The position numbers and the translations under genes are program-made. The notes below the pieces were generated by a model. That model made no database searches. It saw nothing but the letters and a program-made list of their open reading frames with translations, and was not told the origin of the DNA. A stretch of 64,000 nt of DNA from Phycisphaerae bacterium (GTDB taxonomy: Bacteria; Planctomycetota; Phycisphaerae; Phycisphaerales; SM1A02), in the NCBI GenBank assembly GCA_016873335.1, contig VGXN01000004.1, forward strand, positions 1 to 64,000, in the 5' to 3' direction. This document shows positions 8,130 to 15,722 of the stretch, piece after piece (the first letter of the stretch is position 1; each line of letters begins with the position of its first letter).

Positions 8130-11100
8130 CCGGTGCGACGACTGCCCCGCTCTCGACCGCAAGCTGGCGAACATCGACATCCGTCATCGCACGCACATGA
8201 CCCGCGAGGGCGCCGTCGTGCATGCGTCGAGCCCACGCAATCCAGAAGGCACTTCGATCAGGCTCTCGGGAAGCGCGCGTCAGCAGTTCGGACATCGTCT
8301 CACGAAGTGCACGGCTCTGGACCGTGCCACGAACCTGCAGCGGCACGAAGCGCCGCGTGACCCGCAGGATTCGGTCGGGCCAGTCACTCGAACGGAACTC
8401 GACGACCCAGCGATGCTCGCGGATGCGTGCCTCGAACCGATGCAGATAGCGGCGCCGAATCTCATCGCCTCGCGCGAGCCTCACGCCAAGCGTCTCGCGG
8501 ATCCTGTGGCTCTCATCCACGCTCGTGGTGAGCGTTCCGATGTACCACAGATCCCGAATCAGGAACGCCTCCGCGAGAGGCAGGATCGCAAGCCGAGGCA
8601 GTTCGAGCGTCGGATCGGCGCGGCAGAGATCCGTGATGATCTCGGCGTAGCGAAGCGCATAGTCAAGCCCCCCCCACATCTCGCATCGACGCATCGCAAC
8701 GGCAAAGTCCTGCAGCGCCTCATGCCCGTGACGCGTTGACAGCAGACCCGACAGCTGCTGCAGTGAAGCACCCACGCGCCGACGCATGCGTCGCGCCTGC
8801 GTGCGCTGCCGCCGACTGCCGATCTGCCGAGCTGCGGTCGCGACGCGCACAAGACGAAGCAAGGCACGCTGCCCCGATCCATCGGCATCGTCCACCACCG
8901 GGGCGAGCGTCGTCGAGGCGCGAGGCACGGTCCCCGTGGTCTGCAGCCCCGCAGCGATGCGCCGACCAAGTTGGATGCCCTCACGAACCGCCGCAATGCC
9001 CGATGCCTCGACCTGCGCGATGCCATGTTCGAAGGCCTCGACGGAGAGCGGGATCCAGCCGCGTTGGAACGCAATCCCAAGCGCGATCACATCCACAGGA
9101 CGATCCGTGAGGAATGTCGCGCGTGCCATCTCGGCGAGATCGAGCAACGCCGTGCGACTGGGATTGCATGTGGCCTCCACGGCCGACGCCAACCGCGCAG
9201 CAGCGCGTCGGCACTCGTCTGAGATCTGATCGTCGAGCGTTCCGCTGTTGGCAACCACGGCAGTGCGCAGCGGATCGGCAACTCGCAGACGCTGGTCGGT
9301 CGCGAGCGCGCGGATGGTCTCGAGCGGATCGATACCAATCACCAGATCCGCCTCGCCGTAGGGGATCTGCGTCGTGAACCGTTGCCCCCGTGTTCGCGGC
9401 GATGCATCCGACGCCTCCGAAACGGGCGCTTCCAATCTCGTGAACACCAACTGCGACCAGGCGCTCCTGCCCGGTCCAAGCGGCGTGCTGCGGTGCGTCC
9501 AGGACACGGCGAATCCCATGTGGCGTCCCGCTTCGGCGAGAAGATTGCCGATGACGCCGGGGGCGTCACCTCGGAATCCACCGAGGTGTACGCGCCACAC
9601 TCCCTGATCACCGTGGATCGGCTGCGGGACAGACAAGCGATCACCCGCGCGAAGTGCTTCAAGTCCTGGAGGCGGACGCGTCCGAATGATCTCCACCTGC
9701 TCAAGCAGTGACTCGAGCCGAAAGAAGACGCCGCGGGCACCCGGCACCAAGGACCGATCGACGAGCGGCTCGGGGCGCAGCGGATCGCTGCCGCGCAGGA
9801 GTCCACGCGCGATCTGTGCAGCCAGTCCCGGATCCCGCAGCTCGCAGGCATGGTCGGCGGGCAGGATGAACCGCTGAAAGCGCAGAAATCCATCGCGGTC
9901 GACTTCGCGCGCCGTCCGCTCAAGCGCGGCGACGTCGCGCCGCGGCGGCGGACCATCACGCGCAATCACCAGCGTCAGCGCATCAATCCCCGCTGCGGTC
10001 ACAAGCGCGTCACGGAGCGTTTCACTGTCGTTCACATCGAGTGCCACGACTCGAAGGCGCGGCTCGCCCTCGGCACCCACTGCGGCGCGCGCAAGTCGTT
10101 CAACATCCACTCGCTCCGTGGCGCCGAAGTCGAGCACCACAAGCACACGGCGCAAGCGCTCGACTGATGCATGCCGGAGGGCAAGAACGCCCTCGCGCAG
10201 AAAACGCTGCATGTGCCAACTCTCGACGACGCACGCAGTGGCTCCCGCGCGGACACCCTGTCGCCCACTCACCAGCGCAAAGGATTCCTCCCCCTCCTGC
10301 ATCCGCTCCTCGAGCAGTACGTCGGCATCATGGATCGCCGAGCGAAGCAGCCGCTCGGCCGACTCGACACCGATGTCCTCCCCGCGCCTTCGGACCTCAA
10401 GCGTCGCGATCGAAGCGGGGATGCGCGCGAGCTTGTCCTCCAGTTGGAGACCGGGGCGCATCTCATGAAGCAGACGGATCACACGGCGCGTCAGCAGGCT
10501 CGTGACGAGTGCATCATTGACGGCAAGCGGCTCCACATCGCCCGCTGCAGGTGGAAGCCGACTCCACCAGACGCGCGCGGCATTGCCGCCTGACGCCCGC
10601 AGCGACTCGGCAGCTGCCACGATCCGTGGCGCCATGGAACCAGGTCGCGCTTCAAACACCACCACGTGATGGCAGCGCTCCAGGATCCGACCCACTGCAG
10701 ATTCATCCAGCGGCTCAGGCGCGCCAATGCCCAGCACAGGAACACGCCCCGTCATGCCAAGCTCATCGAGCATGTGGCGCACGGACACGAGCGCCGGACC
10801 AATCGCAATGAATCCGTACTGCTCGCGTTCGCCCGGACTCGGCAAGTGCTCGACGCTGTTCAACTCCAGCACACGGATGATGCGCAGAGGATCCGCAGAC
10901 TCACCCGTACGCGCAAGACGTCGACGGCGCAGCCACGCATCATGGTCGACACGCGCCACATGGCGATTCGGCAGGATGTGCAGCGTTGCCGCCGAACGCA
11001 ACACCGATATGTGCGCCACCAGCACAGCCGGACGCCGTGTCGCACGAGTCAGGCGAAGTGCGACATCGCAGCCGCTGCGGAGGCCATCCACATCCACCGC

Positions 11101-11604
11101 CTCGATCGCCGTCAGCCCTGCTCGGCGGCACACGCGCCGTGGGCAAGTGGTCGGCACGGCAGCGGGATGGTCTTCGAGCACAAGCACGATGCCGCCTCCC
11201 TCGCTCAGCGGGAGACGCCCAATCTCCTCCATCTGCCCCACCAGTCCATCGAGTTCTTCATTGGGAACGAGCACCACGCTGGTTCGCCCGCGCGCTGCCT
11301 CTTGCGCCGCGAGTTCGAGTGCGCGCAGACCACTCCCCACGCTTGTCCACTGAAGCGCATTGCGCTCAAGCACCTCCGAGGCGCCCGCATCCTCCGCCGC
11401 AGCAATGACCGCTTCAAAGGGCGGACGCCGCACGACGATGAGACGATGCACATCGAGTTCCGCTTCCAGAAGCCCCTTCAGCAGCGCTTGCGCAGCGGAG
11501 AACAGCGCATCGCCATCGACGCGATCGAGCGGAGACCGGGAACCGCGCGTGCGGTCCTGCGCAGTCGCCTCACTCGAAGCTCGCGCGTCTTCCACCGCAT
11601 CCAT
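8116..11604 (-). CDS. indolepyruvate:ferredoxin oxidoreductase-like protein lacking cofactor motifs
   Basis: 1162 residues, the length and domain order of one-chain indolepyruvate ferredoxin oxidoreductases. A PYR-like domain (about 30-205) shows the IOR pattern GGGIVLVLEDHP. A transketolase C-like domain (225-335) follows, with VVFEARPG where the family has a Glu-Glu. Then comes a PP-like domain (370-560; VLVVLDFGATE, VVALDVND), a gamma-subunit-like domain (670-850; VHLGGFRGDAPGVIGNLL, ADLVIGIDPLETIRAL) and a DUF6537-like helical C terminus. The TPP-binding GDG...N motif, the CPHR-type cysteine motif and the CxxCxxC ferredoxin cluster are all absent; its few cysteines are scattered. It is therefore probably not a working oxidoreductase. 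It stands alone with its own short promoter. The family assignment rests on my reading of pattern and order. Confidence 0.65.
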   Translation of the reverse strand: MDAVEDARASSEATAQDRTRGSRSPLDRVDGDALFSAAQALLKGLLEAELDVHRLIVVRRPPFEAVIAAAEDAGASEVLERNALQWTSVGSGLRALELAAQEAARGRTSVVLVPNEELDGLVGQMEEIGRLPLSEGGGIVLVLEDHPAAVPTTCPRRVCRRAGLTAIEAVDVDGLRSGCDVALRLTRATRRPAVLVAHISVLRSAATLHILPNRHVARVDHDAWLRRRRLARTGESADPLRIIRVLELNSVEHLPSPGEREQYGFIAIGPALVSVRHMLDELGMTGRVPVLGIGAPEPLDESAVGRILERCHHVVVFEARPGSMAPRIVAAAESLRASGGNAARVWWSRLPPAAGDVEPLAVNDALVTSLLTRRVIRLLHEMRPGLQLEDKLARIPASIATLEVRRRGEDIGVESAERLLRSAIHDADVLLEERMQEGEESFALVSGRQGVRAGATACVVESWHMQRFLREGVLALRHASVERLRRVLVVLDFGATERVDVERLARAAVGAEGEPRLRVVALDVNDSETLRDALVTAAGIDALTLVIARDGPPPRRDVAALERTAREVDRDGFLRFQRFILPADHACELRDPGLAAQIARGLLRGSDPLRPEPLVDRSLVPGARGVFFRLESLLEQVEIIRTRPPPGLEALRAGDRLSVPQPIHGDQGVWRVHLGGFRGDAPGVIGNLLAEAGRHMGFAVSWTHRSTPLGPGRSAWSQLVFTRLEAPVSEASDASPRTRGQRFTTQIPYGEADLVIGIDPLETIRALATDQRLRVADPLRTAVVANSGTLDDQISDECRRAAARLASAVEATCNPSRTALLDLAEMARATFLTDRPVDVIALGIAFQRGWIPLSVEAFEHGIAQVEASGIAAVREGIQLGRRIAAGLQTTGTVPRASTTLAPVVDDADGSGQRALLRLVRVATAARQIGSRRQRTQARRMRRRVGASLQQLSGLLSTRHGHEALQDFAVAMRRCEMWGGLDYALRYAEIITDLCRADPTLELPRLAILPLAEAFLIRDLWYIGTLTTSVDESHRIRETLGVRLARGDEIRRRYLHRFEARIREHRWVVEFRSSDWPDRILRVTRRFVPLQVRGTVQSRALRETMSELLTRASREPDRSAFWIAWARRMHDGALAGHVRAMTDVDVRQLAVESGAVVAPVSAG

Positions 11605-11612
11605 GGGGAACG

Positions 11613-11618
11613 ATGGTA
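11613..11618 (-). promoter_or_regulatory. -10-like element of the IOR-like gene
   Basis: The minus strand reads TACCAT, ending 8 nt before the ATG at 11604. This again predicts a near-leaderless transcript; the 30 bp gap to the upstream HAD gene leaves no other promoter space outside coding sequence. Confidence 0.45.
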
Positions 11619-11634
11619 ATCCTCCCTGCAGCGA

Positions 11635-12510
11635 TCAGGCGCCCCGCATCAGGCGATCGATCACCCACGCGATCGCATCCGCATCGTTGCTGGGCGCGTG
11701 CTCGGTCGCGTGCCATGCCACATCGGGCATGGCATTCGCCACGGCAAAGGAAAGTCGGGAGTTTCGCAGCATGCCGATGTCGTTGAGCCCATCACCAACG
11801 GTGACGACCGATCCCTCGTCGATGCCGAGCGTCGAGCAGAGCCGCTGCACCATCGTCCACTTGTCGACTGCGGCATCGAAGATCTCCAGCAGATGCGTGT
11901 CCCCGCCAGGCTTCCCCGCCGACACAAGGGCAGGCCAGTGCTTGATGGACAACTGTTCAGGCACCTCGCGGAGCAGCGCAGCCGTGACGCCGCCGAGTTC
12001 CGCCTTGTGTGCCACCGTGCCCACACGCAGCACATGCTGCAGGTGGGTGTGACGTTCCCGCGGGTCGCTTGGCAGCACTGGGATCGACCGTGTTGTGACA
12101 GGATGAATCTTGAACCACCAGCGGCTTGCCGCGTCCAACTCGCGGTCCCCCACCAGCAGATAGTCGTAGCCGCTCAACGATGCATCCTTGAGCAGGTGCG
12201 CGAGATGCCCGTGCACCAGCAGACTCTCCGTGCAGTGCTGCACCAACTCGGTCGAAATCGTGATGCGATCCTCACAGCGCCCAGAAGCGATGTCATGCAG
12301 TGCCGCACCGCCCGCCGTGATGATTCGCCCCTCACCCAGCAGGGCTTGTGCGATCGATCGGCACTCAAGCCACGATCGACCTGTTGCAAAGACCACTTCC
12401 ACTCCCGCATCACGCGCACGGACGATCGCTTGACGGTTGCGCTGCGAGACCCGCCCCTCACTGTCGAGCAGCGTGCCATCGAGATCACTCACCAACATTC
12501 GTGCAGGCAT
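11635..12510 (-). CDS. Cof-type HAD-superfamily hydrolase
   Basis: 291-residue HAD phosphatase of the Cof/YbiV type, expected to act on sugar phosphates or other small phosphoesters in the cytoplasm. Visible motifs are: motif I VSDLDGTLLD (D9, D11), motif II FATGRS, Lys in the C2-cap/motif III region (DKWTMVQRL), and motif IV TVGDGLNDIGML. ATG at 12510 is chosen because it immediately precedes motif I; the frame stays open far upstream across the opposite-strand genes, but that stretch is an antisense shadow. It is divergent from the TPR-like gene across 33 bp with overlapping -10 elements. The substrate cannot be read from sequence. Confidence 0.85.
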   Translation of the reverse strand: MPARMLVSDLDGTLLDSEGRVSQRNRQAIVRARDAGVEVVFATGRSWLECRSIAQALLGEGRIITAGGAALHDIASGRCEDRITISTELVQHCTESLLVHGHLAHLLKDASLSGYDYLLVGDRELDAASRWWFKIHPVTTRSIPVLPSDPRERHTHLQHVLRVGTVAHKAELGGVTAALLREVPEQLSIKHWPALVSAGKPGGDTHLLEIFDAAVDKWTMVQRLCSTLGIDEGSVVTVGDGLNDIGMLRNSRLSFAVANAMPDVAWHATEHAPSNDADAIAWVIDRLMRGA

Positions 12511-12523
12511 GGAAACCCCCAAA

Positions 12524-12533
12524 ATGCTACACT
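12524..12533. promoter_or_regulatory. overlapping divergent -10-like elements (HAD / TPR-like gene)
   Basis: The ten bases ATGCTACACT hold TACACT on the plus strand (12528-12533, ending 10 nt before ATG 12544) and TAGCAT on the minus strand (12529-12524, ending 13 nt before ATG 12510). The two hexamers share two base pairs, so two polymerases could not occupy both at once. Confidence 0.5.
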
Positions 12534-12543
12534 TTGCCCCCTT

Positions 12544-13410
12544 ATGGATCGAAAGCGGCTCGCCAATGTGCAACAGTCCGACCTCACGGAGAGTCGGATC
12601 AATGACGACTTCCTGTTCTGGCTGAAGAACAGTGGTCCGAACTGGCTGCTGGCGGTGCTCGTTGTGCTCTGCCTTGCCATGGGTTGGAACTGGTGGAAGA
12701 ACAAGCAGGGTCAGGCGCGAGACGCGGCTTGGAGCGAACTCTCCGATGCCGATATTCCCGCCACCCTCCGTGATGTCGCGGCGAAGCATGCCGATGTGGA
12801 TGGTGTCGCGTCCTTTGCGCTGCTGACCGCTGCAGACCGCTATCTGCAGAGTGTCATCAGCGGACAGCGGTTCGACCGTGAGGCAAGCGCGGCGGATGCC
12901 GCCGTCACGCCCGAACTGCGCAGAGAGTGGCTGCTGGAAGCGCGAACGCTGTACGGCGAAGTGCTCGCACGCGCCGAGTCGTCGAGCGATCCGAATGCGG
13001 TCGCCTTCGAGGTCGCAGCGCTGTTCGGACTTGCGGCGGTTGCGGAGTCGCGGGGCGAAGTCGATGCCGCGAAGTCCGCGCTTGAGCGCGTCCATGCAAA
13101 GACCGCCGAGAGCCTCCCGTGGATTTCCAAGCAGGCGAAGGCACGCATCGAGACGATCGCGTTGGTGTCGTCGCCGTACCAGATCCCCGATGCGCCGATG
13201 CCGCAGGCCGTGCTGCCCGATGGCACGCGCTTCAACCTGCCGACGGGCGTGTCGGTCACGGATCAGGACGCGGTGCGCGCGCTGATCGGCGGTCTTCAGG
13301 GTGCAGCGGCGATTCCGGCGCCCGATCAGCCGATCATGCCGGCAACGCCTACGGATCCTGCGGCACCCAGTGCACCCGCGTCGCCGAGCGGCGATGCCCC
13401 AAAGCCCTGA
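12544..13410 (+). CDS. membrane-anchored TPR-like protein
   Basis: 288 residues. A short cytoplasmic N terminus is followed by one transmembrane segment (about 37-54, WLLAVLVVLCLAMGWNWW). A periplasmic helical region (60-225) follows, with Ala-rich antiparallel helices and the spacing of degenerate tetratricopeptide repeats (AAVAESRGEVDAAKSALERV). The Pro/Ala-rich C terminus starts near 235. The layout resembles YfgM/TPR_21 proteins that attach to the translocon or envelope complexes, but the resemblance is structural only. The RluD-type gene follows after 6 bp, suggesting one operon. A -10-like TACACT ends 10 nt before this ATG. Confidence 0.65.
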   Translation: MDRKRLANVQQSDLTESRINDDFLFWLKNSGPNWLLAVLVVLCLAMGWNWWKNKQGQARDAAWSELSDADIPATLRDVAAKHADVDGVASFALLTAADRYLQSVISGQRFDREASAADAAVTPELRREWLLEARTLYGEVLARAESSSDPNAVAFEVAALFGLAAVAESRGEVDAAKSALERVHAKTAESLPWISKQAKARIETIALVSSPYQIPDAPMPQAVLPDGTRFNLPTGVSVTDQDAVRALIGGLQGAAAIPAPDQPIMPATPTDPAAPSAPASPSGDAPKP

Positions 13411-13416
13411 GATGCC

Positions 13417-14601
13417 GTGAACGCTCCTGAGGAAGCGCCGAAGGGGGACGCAGAGGAGCGCGCAGACAATGCCGATGAGATCCGACTCATCACCGCTGCG
13501 GGGACAGTTGACCGCGATGCCTTGCTCGCGGTGTACGAACGCTCCGCCGCGAGCGATGATGACCAGCCCGTCCGCCTCACGTTCTGCATCAATCACCATC
13601 TCTCGAAGCGCCTCGACCGCTACCTCGTTGACCGCGTGCCGTTCCTGAGTCGAACGGCATTGCAACGGCTCATCGATGAAGAGGCGGTGACGGTCAACGG
13701 GCGCATTCCAAAGTCGAGCACGCGGCTTCAGCACGGCGACATTGTTGTGGCGGCGCTCCCGCCACCACCAAGCAACGAGATCGCACCCGAGGAGATCCCG
13801 CTTGACATCCTCTTCGAGGATGACGAACTGATCGTCATCAACAAGCAGCCAGGCCTGATCGTGCATCCCGCACGCAGTCACAAGTCTGGAACGCTCATCA
13901 ACGGTCTCGCATGGCACTTCCTGCACCGCTCCAGCGGCAAGCTTTCGGAAGTCGGTCGTGAACAGGCGCGCCCCGGCGTGGTGCACCGACTCGACAAGCA
14001 CACGAGCGGCGTCATGGTCGCCGCCAAAACCGAGACTGCACATTGGCGGCTCGGCAAGCAGTTTGAGAAACGCACGACCCAGAAGCGGTACATCGCGCTC
14101 GTCGAGGGTCACCCTGATCCGCTCGCCGATCTCGTCGACCTTCCGCTGGGCAAGCATCCGTCGATTCGCGAGCGGTATGCGGTGCGATTCGACGACAGCG
14201 GCAAGCCCTCACAGACCTACTACCGAACGCTCGAACTTTTCGAGGGCTTCGCGCTCGTCGAGTTGGAACTGCGCACGGGGCGCACGCATCAGATTCGCGT
14301 TCACATGTCTCACCTTGGGCATCCGCTTGCAGGCGATGACATGTACGGTGGGAAGCACCTGCGCGAGTCTGATGTCGGAGGTGACACCGACGCGCCACTG
14401 CTGATGCGGCAAGGGCTCCATGCCGCGATGCTCGGCTTCCGTCATCCGATCACCAACGAGCCGATGCTGTTTGAGGCACCTCTGCGCAGCGATCTCAAAC
14501 GGACCGTGGATCTGCTTCGGACCAACCGATTCATCCGATCCGTGGGTGCGGGGGGCAACAAGGTTTCTGTCCCGCGCGAGGGCGACGCCAAGACTTCCTG
14601 A
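13417..14601 (+). CDS. rluD: RluA/RluD-family 23S rRNA pseudouridine synthase
   Basis: 394 residues. After a low-complexity acidic N terminus of about 50 residues comes an S4 RNA-binding domain (KRLDRYLVDRVPFLSRTALQRLI...VNGRIPK). The pseudouridine synthase domain follows, with catalytic aspartate D193 in HRLDKHTSG and motif GRTHQIRVHMSHLGHPLAGD. The combination matches RluD, which modifies helix 69 of 23S rRNA, though the exact uridines cannot be deduced. The start is GTG at 13417, 6 bp after the upstream gene; the N-terminal acidic extension is unusual and a later start is possible. Convergent with gpsA, 24 bp apart. Confidence 0.88.
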   Translation: MNAPEEAPKGDAEERADNADEIRLITAAGTVDRDALLAVYERSAASDDDQPVRLTFCINHHLSKRLDRYLVDRVPFLSRTALQRLIDEEAVTVNGRIPKSSTRLQHGDIVVAALPPPPSNEIAPEEIPLDILFEDDELIVINKQPGLIVHPARSHKSGTLINGLAWHFLHRSSGKLSEVGREQARPGVVHRLDKHTSGVMVAAKTETAHWRLGKQFEKRTTQKRYIALVEGHPDPLADLVDLPLGKHPSIRERYAVRFDDSGKPSQTYYRTLELFEGFALVELELRTGRTHQIRVHMSHLGHPLAGDDMYGGKHLRESDVGGDTDAPLLMRQGLHAAMLGFRHPITNEPMLFEAPLRSDLKRTVDLLRTNRFIRSVGAGGNKVSVPREGDAKTS

Positions 14602-14625
14602 AGCGGCGGCTGCACGCTCGTGCGA

Positions 14626-15618
14626 TCAGAGCCGCTCTTCGCCGCTTGCGCGTCGCATCAGTTCCTGCAGCGCATGCTGCGGCGTGGCACCACCAAAGAG
14701 AACCGCGTACACCGCGGACGCGATCGGCACTTCGACGCCAAGACGCCGAGCCAGTTCCACGACTGCGCGGCAGGTATCGACCCCCTCCACCACCGCGTGC
14801 ATGGACCGAAGCGCGGATGCGAAGTCCTCGCCGCGGCCGAGGCGTTCGCCGAGCGTTCGATTGCGTCCATCTGCGCTGAAGCAGGTCGTGGCAAGATCGC
14901 CGACTCCTGCGACGCCAAAGAATGTCTCGCGACTGCCGCCGAGCGCCATGCCAAGCCGCGCCATCTCCGCCGTCCCGCGCGCGAGGAGCGTTGCCTTCGC
15001 ATTGATGCCCAGTTGCATTCCATCGACCATGCCCGCCGCGAGGGCGATCACATTCTTGAGCGCACCAGCCGCCTCCACGCCGATCTGATCTGCGGAGAGG
15101 TAGATGCGCCAAGCGGGCGTTGCGAGTGCCTGCTGCACCTGACGCGCTGCAGAGGCTTCGCCTGCCACCACCATCGCCGTCGGCAGACCCACCGCAACCT
15201 CGCTCGCCACGGAAGGTCCGGAAAGCGTGACGACTTCGCCGCCGACGGCAAGTTCCCGCAGTACTTCACTCGGGCGCTTCAGTGTCTCCACCTCGAACCC
15301 CTTCGCAAGACTCACGATCGTGACATCCTTTGGGCATGCCGACCGCAGAACCTTCCACACGCTCCGCGCGTACTGCGATGGGATTGCCGTCATGACCATG
15401 CGAGCGCCGTGCATGGCAGCCTTCCCATCGGTCGTTATGACAACCGAATCAGGAATCACCAAACCCTCCACGCGCGTGCTGCGACGATTTTGCAGCAGCC
15501 CCTGCACCTCTTCATCGTTTCGCCCCCAAAGACGCACCGCATGACCCGCTCGAGCGCAATGACTCGCGACAACACTGCCGAACTGACCGCAGCCTATGAC
15601 GGCAATCTCATCGGACAT
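14626..15618 (-). CDS. gpsA: glycerol-3-phosphate dehydrogenase [NAD(P)+] GpsA
   Basis: Reduces dihydroxyacetone phosphate to sn-glycerol-3-phosphate for phospholipid synthesis. The 330-residue sequence begins with a Rossmann motif (VIGCGQFGSVVA). It contains the catalytic-region motifs (LKNVIALAAGMVDGMQLG, GINAKATLLARG) and the C-terminal GDLATTCFSADGRNR signature of the family. Length is normal. It is monocistronic. A -10-like TAGGGT ends 6 nt before the ATG, and the gene is divergent from the P-type ATPase. Confidence 0.95.
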   Translation of the reverse strand: MSDEIAVIGCGQFGSVVASHCARAGHAVRLWGRNDEEVQGLLQNRRSTRVEGLVIPDSVVITTDGKAAMHGARMVMTAIPSQYARSVWKVLRSACPKDVTIVSLAKGFEVETLKRPSEVLRELAVGGEVVTLSGPSVASEVAVGLPTAMVVAGEASAARQVQQALATPAWRIYLSADQIGVEAAGALKNVIALAAGMVDGMQLGINAKATLLARGTAEMARLGMALGGSRETFFGVAGVGDLATTCFSADGRNRTLGERLGRGEDFASALRSMHAVVEGVDTCRAVVELARRLGVEVPIASAVYAVLFGGATPQHALQELMRRASGEERL

Positions 15619-15624
15619 GGAAGC

Positions 15625-15630
15625 ACCCTA
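15625..15630 (-). promoter_or_regulatory. -10-like element of gpsA
   Basis: The minus strand reads TAGGGT, ending 6 nt before ATG 15618, so the first transcribed base would fall on or next to the start codon. Confidence 0.4.
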
Positions 15631-15722
15631 CCACGCCGCCGAGAAGCGATGGGTGCTAACCTTTCCTCGCACGCCATGCAGCGAACGATGCACTCTGCCA
15701 TGCACGCCAAAGGAGCAACTCT

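Noticed and set aside
12511-12543. Poly-C/poly-G tracts flanking the divergent promoter as a phase-variation switch
   Set aside because: The runs are only five bases and lie outside coding sequence, too short and badly placed for slipped-strand switching.
12511-14157. Minus-strand upstream extension that would make the HAD phosphatase 840 residues long
   Set aside because: The extension lies antisense to the TPR-like and RluD genes and has no domain; the true start is the ATG at 12510 just before motif I.
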